This document shows, in pieces, positions 24,815 through 33,349 of a stretch of DNA of 33,349 bases. The notes below the pieces were generated by a model. That model searched no databases, was not told where the DNA came from, and saw nothing but the letters and a program-made list of their open reading frames with translations. Within the stretch, counting starts at the first letter, position 1, and every line of letters starts with the position of its first letter. The translations under genes were made by a program, and so were the position numbers. The stretch lies in contig NZ_MLHN01000012.1 in assembly GCF_001999285.1 (NCBI RefSeq), positions 1 through 33,349 of the forward strand. Direction: 5' to 3'. This stretch comes from Rodentibacter genomosp. 1. Its GTDB lineage: Bacteria; Pseudomonadota; Gammaproteobacteria; Enterobacterales; Pasteurellaceae.

Positions 24815-26305
24815 TTATTTTCTGGATTCAAATTCTGCTAATGCCTCATCAAATTGTTCTGCAACAAGAGGATGGACTGGGGCAAAAATTGAGGAGGTAA
24901 GTGTAATAAATGAGCAAACTAAGAAACCGGGAATAATTTCATAAAGTTTGGATAAATCTTCCCAACCTAAGAATTTCATTAGTGGACTCCATATTACGAC
25001 AGTTATTGCACCGGATAGCATACCCCATAAGGCGGCTTTCGAGCTAATGTTTCGGTTAAAGAGCGAGAGGATGACAACCGGTCCAAATGCGGCACCAAAA
25101 CCTGCCCATGCATAAGAAACCAAGCCCATGACTTTGGAATTTGGATCTTGTGCGATCACAATGGCAACAACGGAAATGACTAATACCATTAATCGTCCGA
25201 TCCATACTAACTCTTTGCTTGACGCATTTTGACGGAAGAAACCTTTGTAGAAATCTTCGGTGATGGCGGCAGAACACATTAATAATTGGGCTGAAAGTGT
25301 ACTCATCACTGCCGCTAAAATAGCCGATAATACAATACCGACAATCCACGGATTGAACATGACTTTTGAAAGTTCAATGAAGACAGCTTCGGCATTTTCA
25401 AGAGGAATATTTTCGTGGGTAAAATAGGCTAAACCAAAGTAACCAACTGATACCGCACCACCTAGACAAAGTAGCATCCAAGTAATGCCAATGGTTCTGG
25501 CTTTATTGAGTGCATGAACAGAATCTGCCGCCATGAAACGTGCCAAGATATGTGGTTGTCCAAAGTAGCCCAATCCCCATGCAAGTGCAGAAATCACCCC
25601 GATGCCTGAAACATTATGTAACCAGTTGCTATATGGAATGTTGGTTGCCGAAGACTTTACAGCTAATGCCATATTGATCTCTTCCCAGCTAATATTAACC
25701 AATACCATAACAGGTGCGAGAATTAATGCAAAAATCATTAAAGAAGCCTGAATTGTATCGCTCCAAGAGACAGCCAAGTATCCACCAATGAAGGTATAGG
25801 CAATAGTTGCCAGTGCACCAAGCCAAAGAGCGGTGGAATAATCCAAACCTAATAAACTTTGGAATAGTTTTGCACCCGCTACAACACCGGAGGCACAGTA
25901 AATGGTGAAAAAGAATAAAATAATTGAGGAAGAGATGATCTTTAACGCTTTTTTCTGACGAGGAAAACGTTGGGCGAAAAATTCCGGTAAGGTGAGTGCA
26001 TTACTGTATTTTTCTGTGAAAACACGTAGGCGACCGGCAACAATCTTATAGTTCAGAAATGCGCCGATTGTGAGTCCGACCGCAATCCAAGCCTCTGATA
26101 AGCCGGAAAGGAAGATCGCGCCAGGTAAGCCCATTAAAAGCCAACCTGACATATCGGAAGCACCGGCAGACATCGCGGTTACAAAGCTTCCCATTTTACG
26201 CCCACCAAGAATGTAGTCGTCAAAGTTTTGGGTAGAACGGTAAGCATATAAACCGATACCCAAAATGATAATCAGATATAAGCCAAATGTGATGTAAATT
26301 TGCAT
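24815..26305 (-). CDS. putP: Sodium/proline symporter
   Basis: This 496-residue member of the sodium:solute symporter family has about 13 membrane segments. DDYILGGRKMGSFVTAMSAGASDMSGWLLMGLPGA near the N-terminus contains the Na+ and proline binding residues typical of PutP. LSAILAAVMSTLSAQLLMCS (about 330-350) is the second Na+-site helix. It brings in proline for the adjacent PutA. It is transcribed leftward, downstream of putA with a 243-base gap that must contain its own control signals. AGGAG lies 8 bases before the ATG. Confidence 0.94.
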   Translation of the reverse strand: MQIYITFGLYLIIILGIGLYAYRSTQNFDDYILGGRKMGSFVTAMSAGASDMSGWLLMGLPGAIFLSGLSEAWIAVGLTIGAFLNYKIVAGRLRVFTEKYSNALTLPEFFAQRFPRQKKALKIISSSIILFFFTIYCASGVVAGAKLFQSLLGLDYSTALWLGALATIAYTFIGGYLAVSWSDTIQASLMIFALILAPVMVLVNISWEEINMALAVKSSATNIPYSNWLHNVSGIGVISALAWGLGYFGQPHILARFMAADSVHALNKARTIGITWMLLCLGGAVSVGYFGLAYFTHENIPLENAEAVFIELSKVMFNPWIVGIVLSAILAAVMSTLSAQLLMCSAAITEDFYKGFFRQNASSKELVWIGRLMVLVISVVAIVIAQDPNSKVMGLVSYAWAGFGAAFGPVVILSLFNRNISSKAALWGMLSGAITVVIWSPLMKFLGWEDLSKLYEIIPGFLVCSFITLTSSIFAPVHPLVAEQFDEALAEFESRK

Positions 26306-26548
26306 AATTTTACTCCTATTATAATATTTTAGCTTTCCACTTTTTCTCCCCTAATCAGGGAGATTATGTCGGCTTAAGTTAAAAAATTTATGCACGTTTG
26401 AAAAATCAATAAATTGCGTGCAGGAACAATATTTTCCTCCTATCTTTTATTATGAATGAAAACTGCTAAGTTCACGGATATTTTTACTTTTCCATATCGT
26501 GTTGAATTATGCAGACTAACTTGTGAAATTCTATCATTACAACACTTT
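26306..26548. promoter_or_regulatory. putA-putP spacer with inverted repeats
   Basis: No gene is present. TCTCCC (26345-26350) and GGGAGA (26358-26363) form a 6-bp hairpin. TGCACG (26391-26396) and CGTGCA (26417-26422) are an inverted repeat with 20 bases between, a spacing that could fit a dimeric regulator. A TATAAT-like box lies very close to the putP Shine-Dalgarno. No clear terminator for putA was seen. Confidence 0.35.
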
Positions 26549-29500
26549 TTAATGCTCTTCCGATGCCATCAATGAGGTGTTTCCACCCGCAGCAGTGGTA
26601 TTATAACTACGAGAAAACTCATTGTATAACATCAATATATCTTGTTCTGTACGCCAATCGACACATTTGAAGATTGATTGACTATTTTCTGCTAACCACA
26701 GACGGCGTTCAGTCTCAAGTTCGGTCAAATAGATGCCTTTTTGGCAATGACCAAGTTTCGTATCAACGCGAATCCCTGCTTTGTTTACCCCTGCTAGTGG
26801 ATGGTTTGGTTCAACCAACACAGTAAAACCTGCTGTTAGTAATTTGTCTGCTGCAGCTTGAGAAACCGCTAAATCACCATTGAGAATAGCAATCTCACAA
26901 GGTAGATAGGAAAGACTGTTGTGTTCTCCGGTTATGCTTTCTAACACAGGGTTGGTTTGTGCAAGACTATGTTCATCACCGAATTGGCTATAGTAACGTG
27001 GCGTACGAGTTAAGTGTTGGAGATAAAATTCTCCCCCTGCTTTTGGTCCGGTACCGGATAAACCATGTCCACCAAATGGTTGTACACCAACTACTGCACC
27101 GACAATGTTACGGTTAATGTAGAAGTTACCACAGTTAAGGTGTTTTTCCACTAAGTTCATTTGTTTACGAATACGAGTATGACAACCACCGGTAAGTGCA
27201 TAGCCTTTTGCATTTACGCTATTTAATATATTTACCAAGTCATCTTTACGATAACGAACAATATGAAGAATTGGCCCGAATACTTCTCGTTGTATTTGTT
27301 CAAGATTATCCAACATATAAACGGATGGGGCAACGAAATGACCGTTGTCCGGAGTGGATAATTCCGTGTAGTCTCGTGCAATTTTACGCATATTGGCTTG
27401 GTGATTGAGTAAGTTTTGTTTTGCGTCTTCATTAATGACCGGGCCAATATCGGTTTCCAGTAAACGAGGATCGCCTATGCTTAACTCTCCCATTGCTTTA
27501 GAAATCATTTGGTAGTATTGATCCGCAATTTCTTCTTGTAAGAGTAAAATACGAAGAGCAGAGCAACGCTGACCGGCAGAATCAAAGGCTGAATTTAATA
27601 CGTCTGCTGCGACTTGTTCCGGCAGGGCGGAGGTATCCACCACTAATACATTTTGTCCGCCAGTCTCGGCAATTAAAATTGGATCGTTATCAGCGAGGGC
27701 TAAACGTTTTTCAATGAGTTTTGCCACCTCCGTTGAGCCTGTAAATACCACCCCATCAAAAGGCTGTTGTACAAGGGCTGCACCAAGATCACTTGCACCT
27801 AATACAAGTTGTAAAGCTTCTACCGGTACTCCAGCTTGATGGAGTAGTTTGATTGCGGCATAAGAGATAAGGGAAGTTTGTTCGGCAGGTTTTGCAATAA
27901 CCGCATTCCCGGCAGCAAGTGAAGCGGCAATTTGTCCCGTGAAAATGGCTAATGGAAAATTCCAAGGTGAAATACAAAGTATCTTACCACGAGCTTCTCC
28001 AAGTTGGTTATGATTGGCTAAGTATTCAAGTTGGTTTGCATAATAGCGGAGAAAATCAACGGCTTCACGGAGTTCTGCAATGGCATTTGGCAAGGTTTTT
28101 CCAGCTTCGAGTATTGCCAGCTTCATTAACAAACCATGGTTTTCCTCATAAAGATCGGCAGCGTAGCGTAAAACCTCTGCTTTTTTGACCGCACTTTGGC
28201 TATGCCAGTGTTGATTGGTTGAGGCATTGAATACTTCCTGTGCTTGCTCAATTTTTAAGAATTGAACTTCTGCCACGGTCTCACTTAATTTAGCAGGATT
28301 TTTCACAATATGAACATCTTGTTGGGTTAGATGTGGTACTGCTGTGATTGAGGTCGCATTTTCAATTTGTGCTTCATTCAATGAACGTTCAAGCTTTTCT
28401 AATACTAATTCATTCGTTAAATCAAAGCCTGAGGAATTACGGCGATTGCGAAAGAGCTCAGGTGGCTTGCGTATTAATTGGTTAGGTTCGCCATTTGATT
28501 GTGAATAACGTTTCCAAGGTAGGTTAACCAGTTCAGAGACGGGGATATTTTCATCTACTAATTGGTGAACAAAAGAAGAGTTCGCACCATTTTCAAGCAG
28601 ACGACGAACGAGGTAAGCCAATAAAGTTTCGTGAGTTCCAACAGGAGCATAGACGCGAACTTGGCGGTCAAAATTTTCTTTGCCAACGATATTATCGTAA
28701 AGACTTTCTCCCATGCCATGTAAGCATTGGAATTCAAATTGCTTGCCCTGCCCCATTTCATAAATCGTACACATCGTGAGCACATTATGCGTAGCAAATT
28801 GTGGATAGATAACATCTTGTGCAGCCAATAATTTTTTTGCACAGGCAACATAGGCAATATCCGTGTGATTCTTGCGGGTATAAAGTGGAAAATCGGTTAA
28901 ACCATCGGTTTGAGCCCATTTGATTTCACTATCCCAATAGGCACCTTTAACCAAGCGGATCATTAAATAACCCTGTTTTTCACGTGCAAGATCAATTAAA
29001 TAATCCAATACATAAGGACAACGTTTGGAGTAGGCTTGAACAACAAAACCGATCCCCTTGTAGCCTTTGAGTTCTGGCTCATCAAGTAATTTTTCGACCA
29101 AATCTAAAGATAGTTCTAGGCGGTTGGCTTCTTCTGCATCAATATTCACACTAATATTATGTTTTTGTGCAAGTAAAAAAAGTTGTTTTACTCGTGGGTA
29201 AAGCTCATTCATCGTACGGTCATATTTGGCACGATTATATTTAGGGTGAATAGCAGAAAGTTTTACTGAGACACTGTTTCCATCATAGATCGTACGACCC
29301 ACAGCATTTTTGCCTACTTCTTCAATAGCGTGAAGGTAGTCGTTGAAGTAGCGATTGGCATCGGTGGCTGTCATTGCCGCCTCACCGAGCATATCAAATG
29401 AGAAAGTGAAACCTTTGTTATAGCGAGGTTGCATGTGTTTGAGGGCCTCTTGCATATTTATACCTGCAACGAATTGCTTACCCATCACTCGCATTGATTT

Positions 29501-30001
29501 CACCATAACTTGTCGTATGACCGGTGCTGCAAAGCGGGAGAATAAATTGTTTAAGCTATGAGAGAGTTGTGCTTCAGTGAGATTTTCACTAATTTTTTTA
29601 CCGAAGAGCAGACCATAGCTAGCCGCATTGATGAAAAAAGATTTAGCATTCCCCAAATGAGCTTGCCAGTTGCCGTCTTGTAATTTTTCGTAGATGAGTT
29701 CATCACGAGTTTTTGCATCAGGAATTCTCAATAAAGCTTCGGCTAAACACATCAACGCAACACCTTCTTCAGAGCTTAAAGAAAATTCTTCCATCAAAGC
29801 ATCTGCACCATATTGTTTTTGTTTGATATGACGGAGTTTATTGATGAGTTTTGTCGCATTGTCGGTAATGCGTTTTTCTTGTTCTTCAGTAAAATCAAGC
29901 GTTGCCATTAATCGGTCAACGGCAGTTTTTTCATCAAGAAGCGTATTTTCGGTAATTGCTCTGCGTGTTGGGCAATAAGTTTTTGAAAGTGAAATAGACA
30001 T
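26549..30001 (-). CDS. putA: Bifunctional proline dehydrogenase / P5C dehydrogenase without DNA-binding domain
   Basis: This 1150-residue enzyme oxidises proline to glutamate in two steps with substrate channelling. The FAD-dependent proline dehydrogenase barrel (about 190-480) has SVKLSAIHPKYNRAKYDR, IRLVKGAYWDSEIKWAQ and THETLLAYLVRRLLENGAN. The NAD-dependent aldehyde dehydrogenase part (about 560-1040) has ISPWNFPLAIFTGQIAA, catalytic Glu779 in AETGGQN and nucleophile Cys813 in SAGQRCSAL. A C-terminal domain ends with NTTAAGGNTSLM, as in long PutA proteins. The N-terminus aligns with E. coli PutA only from about its residue 85. The ribbon-helix-helix repressor domain is missing, so it should not regulate its own operon. 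A CRP-like site lies about 90-105 bases upstream. Confidence 0.95.
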   Translation of the reverse strand: MSISLSKTYCPTRRAITENTLLDEKTAVDRLMATLDFTEEQEKRITDNATKLINKLRHIKQKQYGADALMEEFSLSSEEGVALMCLAEALLRIPDAKTRDELIYEKLQDGNWQAHLGNAKSFFINAASYGLLFGKKISENLTEAQLSHSLNNLFSRFAAPVIRQVMVKSMRVMGKQFVAGINMQEALKHMQPRYNKGFTFSFDMLGEAAMTATDANRYFNDYLHAIEEVGKNAVGRTIYDGNSVSVKLSAIHPKYNRAKYDRTMNELYPRVKQLFLLAQKHNISVNIDAEEANRLELSLDLVEKLLDEPELKGYKGIGFVVQAYSKRCPYVLDYLIDLAREKQGYLMIRLVKGAYWDSEIKWAQTDGLTDFPLYTRKNHTDIAYVACAKKLLAAQDVIYPQFATHNVLTMCTIYEMGQGKQFEFQCLHGMGESLYDNIVGKENFDRQVRVYAPVGTHETLLAYLVRRLLENGANSSFVHQLVDENIPVSELVNLPWKRYSQSNGEPNQLIRKPPELFRNRRNSSGFDLTNELVLEKLERSLNEAQIENATSITAVPHLTQQDVHIVKNPAKLSETVAEVQFLKIEQAQEVFNASTNQHWHSQSAVKKAEVLRYAADLYEENHGLLMKLAILEAGKTLPNAIAELREAVDFLRYYANQLEYLANHNQLGEARGKILCISPWNFPLAIFTGQIAASLAAGNAVIAKPAEQTSLISYAAIKLLHQAGVPVEALQLVLGASDLGAALVQQPFDGVVFTGSTEVAKLIEKRLALADNDPILIAETGGQNVLVVDTSALPEQVAADVLNSAFDSAGQRCSALRILLLQEEIADQYYQMISKAMGELSIGDPRLLETDIGPVINEDAKQNLLNHQANMRKIARDYTELSTPDNGHFVAPSVYMLDNLEQIQREVFGPILHIVRYRKDDLVNILNSVNAKGYALTGGCHTRIRKQMNLVEKHLNCGNFYINRNIVGAVVGVQPFGGHGLSGTGPKAGGEFYLQHLTRTPRYYSQFGDEHSLAQTNPVLESITGEHNSLSYLPCEIAILNGDLAVSQAAADKLLTAGFTVLVEPNHPLAGVNKAGIRVDTKLGHCQKGIYLTELETERRLWLAENSQSIFKCVDWRTEQDILMLYNEFSRSYNTTAAGGNTSLMASEEH

Positions 30002-30089
30002 TTGCTCATCCCTTGTTTCTATTTTGTTACAAGATTATTAATGAAATTTAATTTATTTAAATAAAATGTAAACAAAAGTTTTTTAGATT

Positions 30090-30105
30090 TGTGAGTAATG
30101 TCACA
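30090..30105. promoter_or_regulatory. CRP-cAMP binding site upstream of putA
   Basis: TGTGAGTAATGTCACA has both consensus half-sites with 6-base spacing, centred about 96 bases upstream of the putA ATG. It suggests that proline use is under catabolite control, like the gnt genes. Confidence 0.72.
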
Positions 30106-30134
30106 GAAAAAAATAGGGATTTGCCATCGTGTTG

Positions 30135-30170
30135 AAAAAATCCTCTTATTCAGGAGGAATAAGAGGATTT
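30135..30170 (-). terminator. Rho-independent terminator after trxA
   Basis: On the minus strand AAATCCTCTTATTC and GAATAAGAGGATTT form a perfect 14-bp stem (30138-30151 with 30157-30170) around a 5-base loop and run into TTTTTT. It begins 9 bases after the trxA stop and separates it from putA. Confidence 0.9.
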
Positions 30171-30178
30171 AAGTAGGA

Positions 30179-30502
30179 TTAAAGATGTTGGTTGATGAAG
30201 TTGGCTAACTGACTTTTTGGTAATGCCCCCACTTGTGTTGCAACCACTTCACCGTTTTTCACTAAAAGTAAAGTTGGAATACTGCGTACACCGAATTGAC
30301 CGGCAACAAGTTGATTTTCATCAACATTGATTTTTACGATTTTCGCTTTGCCGGAAAATTCTGGGGCAAGCTCGTCCAATACTGGGGCAATCATTTTGCA
30401 AGGACCACACCAAGGGGCCCAAAAATCAACTAAGACTGGTAGGTCAGAACGTAATACGTCTGCTTCAAATGTTGCATCTGTTGTGTGTAATACTTGGCTC
30501 AT
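30179..30502 (-). CDS. trxA: Thioredoxin 1
   Basis: This 107-residue protein has active site WCGPCK (Cys32 and Cys35), buried Asp in VLVDFWAPW and cis-proline loop [12 protein letters not shown], the classical thioredoxin layout and length. It is the general cytoplasmic disulfide reductant, recharged by the TrxB encoded at 5.3-6.2 kb. It is a single-gene unit with its own probable promoter and a strong terminator. Confidence 0.97.
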   Translation of the reverse strand: MSQVLHTTDATFEADVLRSDLPVLVDFWAPWCGPCKMIAPVLDELAPEFSGKAKIVKINVDENQLVAGQFGVRSIPTLLLVKNGEVVATQVGALPKSQLANFINQHL

Positions 30503-30533
30503 TTTTATTTCCTTTGTTTGTGAATCATCCCTC

Positions 30534-30561
30534 TATATAAGGGTATTTTTCTAGGTTACAA
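30534..30561 (-). promoter_or_regulatory. Probable trxA promoter
   Basis: On the minus strand TTGTAA (30561-30556) and TATATA (30539-30534) are 16 bases apart, 32 bases before the ATG. The -35 box abuts an uptake sequence (30560-30568). Confidence 0.42.
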
Positions 30562-30620
30562 GTGCGGTCAGAATATCACGACTTATTCAAAAATACACTT
30601 ATTAATTTGATTATTGAAAA

Positions 30621-31616
30621 CTAAGAGGGAAAAACAAGATTTTCACAAGGTTTTCCAGATTTTAGCTTATACATATTAGCGAATGTGACATCTGCTATGT
30701 TGGTTAAGGCTTCTTCAGTTAAGAATGCTTGGTGGCCTGTAAGCAACACATTATGACATGAAGAAAGGCGGCGAAATACGTCATCTTGAATAACCTCGTT
30801 AGATTTATCTTCAAAGAACAAATCACGTTCGTTTTCATAAACATCCATGCCTAATGCGCCAATTTTACGTTGTTTGAGGGCATCAATTGCAGCAGGTGTA
30901 TCAATAAGAGAACCACGGCTTGTATTGATGATCATGACCCCATCTTTCATTTTCGCGAAAGTTTCACGGTTAAGTAAGTGATAGTTTTCCGGTGTAGCAG
31001 GGCAATGTAGCGTGATGACATGAGATTTTGCATACAGCTCATCAAGTTCGACATATTTTGCACCCAGTTCTTCCGCTATAGGATTTTTAAAAGGATCATA
31101 GGCAAGAATATTCATACCAAATCCTTTTAAAATACGCATGACAGCAATACCGATTTTTCCGCTACCGATAACGCCAACAGTGCGTCCATACATATTAAAT
31201 CCGATAAGTCCTTCTAGAGAAAAGTTTGCTTCACGAGTACGTTGATAGGCTCGATGAATACGGCGGTTAAGTGTCATCATCAGTCCAACTGTATGCTCAG
31301 CGACAGCTTCTGGGGAATAAGCCGGGACACGAACAACTTGGATACCAAGGGATTGCGCGGCTTTTAAATCGACATTGTTGAAACCCGCACAGCGTAACGC
31401 GACGACTTTGACACCAAGTGCGGCTAATTTTTCCAATACTTTTCGACTACCGTCATCATTCACGAAAATACAAACAGCTTCACAATGTTCAGCTAAGCGC
31501 GCAGTACTTTCATTCAACATAAAATCAAAAAATTCAAGATCAAAACCGTATTTTGCATTAATTAATTCAAAGTATTTACGGTCATAATTTTTTGTACTGT
31601 AAACAGCAATTTTCAT
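30621..31616 (-). CDS. ldhA: Fermentative D-lactate dehydrogenase
   Basis: This 331-residue NAD-dependent D-2-hydroxyacid dehydrogenase is close to E. coli LdhA (329) over its full length. It reduces pyruvate to D-lactate during fermentation. The Rossmann motif is GVIGSGKIG (148-156). Catalytic residues are Arg234 (TSRGSL), Glu263 (YENERDLFFED) and His295 (TGHQAF). Shine-Dalgarno CGGAGA lies upstream of the ATG, and the gene starts 14 bases after the metB stop, so the two are probably co-transcribed. Confidence 0.96.
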   Translation of the reverse strand: MKIAVYSTKNYDRKYFELINAKYGFDLEFFDFMLNESTARLAEHCEAVCIFVNDDGSRKVLEKLAALGVKVVALRCAGFNNVDLKAAQSLGIQVVRVPAYSPEAVAEHTVGLMMTLNRRIHRAYQRTREANFSLEGLIGFNMYGRTVGVIGSGKIGIAVMRILKGFGMNILAYDPFKNPIAEELGAKYVELDELYAKSHVITLHCPATPENYHLLNRETFAKMKDGVMIINTSRGSLIDTPAAIDALKQRKIGALGMDVYENERDLFFEDKSNEVIQDDVFRRLSSCHNVLLTGHQAFLTEEALTNIADVTFANMYKLKSGKPCENLVFPS

Positions 31617-31630
31617 ATTATCTCCGAGAT

Positions 31631-32743
31631 TTATTTTAAATTTGCAAAGGCTTGAAGCAAGTCTGCTTTTATATCTTCAACATCTTCAATCCCTACGGAA
31701 AAACGAAGCAAAGTATTCGTAATGCCACGGGCGATACGTTCAGCTTCCGGAATATCCATATGGGTTTGAGTGGCGGGATAAGTGATAAAACTTTCTGTTC
31801 CGCCAAGGCTTTCTGCAAAGGTAATAAGTTTGATAGATTTCAAGAAAGTATTAATCCAGCTTTCATCTTTTAAACGGAAAGAAAGCATTCCACCTTTGTT
31901 TGGATAAAGAACAGAATCGACCTGAGGTTGGGCGCTTAAAAATTTAGCGATGGCTTGAGCATTTTCTTGATGGCGTTTCATTCTCAAAGAGAGGGTTTTC
32001 ATTCCTCGAATAGTCAGCCATGAATCAAATGGAGAAAGCACCGCACCTGCACCATTTTGAATATAGGCAATTCGCTCACAGAGTGTTTGGCCCTTTGCTA
32101 CGATCAACCCTACTAAGGCATCGTTATGTCCTGCAATATATTTAGTACCACTGTGAATGACAATGTCTGCGCCTAAATCTAATGGGCGTGAAAGGACAGG
32201 CGTTAAAAACGTGTTATCTACAATCAACATTAATTGATGTTTTTTCGCAAGTTTTGCGATTTCCGCAACATCGCATTCTTCCATTAATGGATTGGAAGGG
32301 GTTTCAATGAAAATTGCTTTTGTGTTTGGTGTAATAGCCGTTTCGATCTCTTTGACTGAAGCAGTATTAACATAAATTGGTTTGACACTGTTATTATTCT
32401 TATAAGAAAAATCCAAAAGGCGATAAGTTCCACCATAAACATCACTGGAAACAATCCATTCATCGGGTGTAGTGAAAAGGCTCATTAATACTAGAATGGC
32501 CGCCATACCGGATGAAAATGCAAAACCCTGATCACCATTTTCTAGTTGGGCAATGGTCTGTTCAAGAATAGTACGAGTTGGGTTTTTTGTACGGGTATAA
32601 TCAAAGCCTGTACTTTCACCAATGCCGTGATGCCCATATGCTGTGGAAAGAAAAATAGGCGTAGAGACCGCGCCAGTACGTTCATCGCTACGATTTCCTG
32701 CTTGGGCGAGTAGAGTATCAATTGAGTATTGTTGTGTTGTCAT
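31631..32743 (-). CDS. metB: Cystathionine gamma-synthase (Cys/Met metabolism PLP enzyme)
   Basis: This 370-residue PLP enzyme of the Cys/Met family has STAYGHHGIGESTGFDYTRTKNPTR at the substrate end, FSSGMAAI, VYGGTYRL, and the PLP lysine Lys201 in HSGTKYIAGHNDALVG. It is expected to join an activated homoserine with cysteine in methionine synthesis. Cystathionine beta-lyase or O-acetylhomoserine activity cannot be excluded because the family is closely related. MTTQQYSID (ATG 32743) is chosen for its GAGGA Shine-Dalgarno; the open frame upstream is not used. It is upstream of ldhA, spacing 14 bases. Confidence 0.88.
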   Translation of the reverse strand: MTTQQYSIDTLLAQAGNRSDERTGAVSTPIFLSTAYGHHGIGESTGFDYTRTKNPTRTILEQTIAQLENGDQGFAFSSGMAAILVLMSLFTTPDEWIVSSDVYGGTYRLLDFSYKNNNSVKPIYVNTASVKEIETAITPNTKAIFIETPSNPLMEECDVAEIAKLAKKHQLMLIVDNTFLTPVLSRPLDLGADIVIHSGTKYIAGHNDALVGLIVAKGQTLCERIAYIQNGAGAVLSPFDSWLTIRGMKTLSLRMKRHQENAQAIAKFLSAQPQVDSVLYPNKGGMLSFRLKDESWINTFLKSIKLITFAESLGGTESFITYPATQTHMDIPEAERIARGITNTLLRFSVGIEDVEDIKADLLQAFANLK

Positions 32744-32988
32744 AATATCCTCGAAAATAGTTTTAAAAGTGACCGCACTTTTTATTAAAAAAGAACGAAA
32801 GCATTTTGGCACAAAGCCTAAAGTGATAAAAGGAGAAATTAAAAAATAGTGGATGAATTCACTTTTTCGTCATTTATTGTCAATAATTTAAGCGAAGTGA
32901 ATTTTTTTTAAACGGTTGAGTTTTTTTTTTGAATCTGTAATTGACAGATTTTTAAATTTACGTAAAATGCGCACCACTAACAGCGAAT
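32744..32988. other. Spacer between metB and the tRNA cluster
   Basis: No gene is present. It holds an uptake sequence (32772-32780), a long-loop inverted repeat AATTCACTT (32856-32864) / AAGTGAATT (32895-32903) followed by a T-run, and a run of ten T at 32921-32930. The tRNA promoter at its right end is listed separately. No MetJ box (AGACGTCT repeats) was recognised in front of metB. Confidence 0.5.
32941..32968 (+). promoter_or_regulatory. tRNA operon promoter
   Basis: A consensus TTGACA (32941-32946) and TAAAAT (32963-32968) are 16 bases apart, followed by the G+C-rich discriminator GCGCACC. The first tRNA begins at 32989. Strong -35 and GC discriminator are typical of stringently controlled stable-RNA promoters. 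Confidence 0.8.
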
Positions 32989-33064
<76 letters not shown>

Positions 33065-33070
33065 ATTAAC

Positions 33071-33144
33071 GGCGTGTTAGCAAAGCGGTTATGCACTGGA
33101 TTGCAAATCCATGTAGCTCGGTTCGACTCCGGGACACGCCTCCA
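33071..33144 (+). tRNA. tRNA-Cys (GCA)
   Basis: A 74-nt cloverleaf from GGCGTGT to ACACGCC plus TCCA, with anticodon GCA at 33103-33105. It lies 6 bases after tRNA-Gly. Confidence 0.97.
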
Positions 33145-33167
33145 TAATACGTTGTAAGTTAGTCTTT

Positions 33168-33254
33168 GCCCGAGTGGTGGAATCGGTAGACACAAGGGAT
33201 TTAAAATCCCTCGCCTTTCGAGGCGTGCCAGTTCAAGTCTGGCTTCGGGCACCA
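33168..33254 (+). tRNA. tRNA-Leu (TAA)
   Basis: An 87-nt class II tRNA with a long variable arm, from GCCCGAG to CTTCGGGC plus ACCA. The anticodon stem AGGGA/TCCCT encloses the anticodon TAA at 33202-33204. Confidence 0.96.
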
Positions 33255-33303
33255 TTTTACAAAATCTCAATTTTGTAAAAGACTCCTTTAAAATCCTATA
33301 TTT

Positions 33304-33349
33304 GGGTCGTTAGCTCAGTCGGTAGAGCAGCGGACTTTTAATCCGTTGG
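33304..33349 (+). tRNA. tRNA-Lys (TTT), 3' part missing
   Basis: GGGTCGTTAGCTCAGTCGGT opens a lysine tRNA with anticodon TTT at 33337-33339. The window ends after the anticodon stem, so the T arm and acceptor 3' strand are not seen. Confidence 0.93.

Noticed and set aside
32856-32909. AATTCACTT...AAGTGAATT with T-run considered as a terminator.
   Set aside because: The loop is 30 bases and no gene on the plus strand ends nearby, so termination is doubtful.

Overview
The window looks like chromosome of a Pasteurellaceae bacterium, most likely a Haemophilus species or close relative. The main evidence is the Haemophilus-type DNA uptake sequence AAGTGCGGT. I count about 28 perfect copies on the two strands in 33 kb, near the roughly one per 1.2 kb known for H. 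influenzae. The P5/OmpA-type porin, the selenocysteine-containing SelD and the gene orders nrdG-cydC-cydD-trxB, hemH-ydiI-ydiJ-ompA, thiBPQ-bioB and trxA-ldhA-metB fit the same group. I cannot name the species.

Layout. Bases 1-970 hold the 3' part of a family 2 glycosyltransferase that runs off the left edge inside an AGTC tetranucleotide repeat, the hallmark of a phase-variable surface-glycan gene. Next come nrdG, the 4.5S (SRP) RNA gene, cydC-cydD, trxB and a YbbN/CnoX-like co-chaperone. A gluconate module follows (gntT, gntK, gntR), with two GntR-type and two CRP-type operators in the gntT-gntK divergent region. selD carries an in-frame TGA followed by a near-perfect SECIS hairpin. It is convergent with a ydiJ-ydiI-hemH operon read leftward. 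The ompA (P5) gene has a long structured leader. A lemA-TPM-TPM operon and grxD follow.

At 20.2 kb a TPP riboswitch precedes thiB-thiP-thiQ, and bioB follows 7 bases after thiQ. Leftward-reading genes then fill the rest: putP, a PutA without the DNA-binding N-terminus, trxA, ldhA and metB. The window ends in a tRNA cluster Gly(GCC)-Cys(GCA)-Leu(TAA)-Lys(TTT), the last cut by the edge.

Functions that go together: thiol-redox and respiratory biogenesis (trxB, cydDC, ybbN, grxD, trxA), carbon-source use under apparent CRP control (gnt, put), cofactor uptake and synthesis (thiBPQ, bioB, hemH), selenium metabolism (selD) and fermentation (ldhA). Several terminators are built from inverted pairs of uptake sequences. 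A small palindromic dispersed repeat occurs at three intergenic sites. No phage, transposase, CRISPR or defence genes were seen. Most of the window is ordinary core genome; the unusual parts are mainly regulatory and translational.
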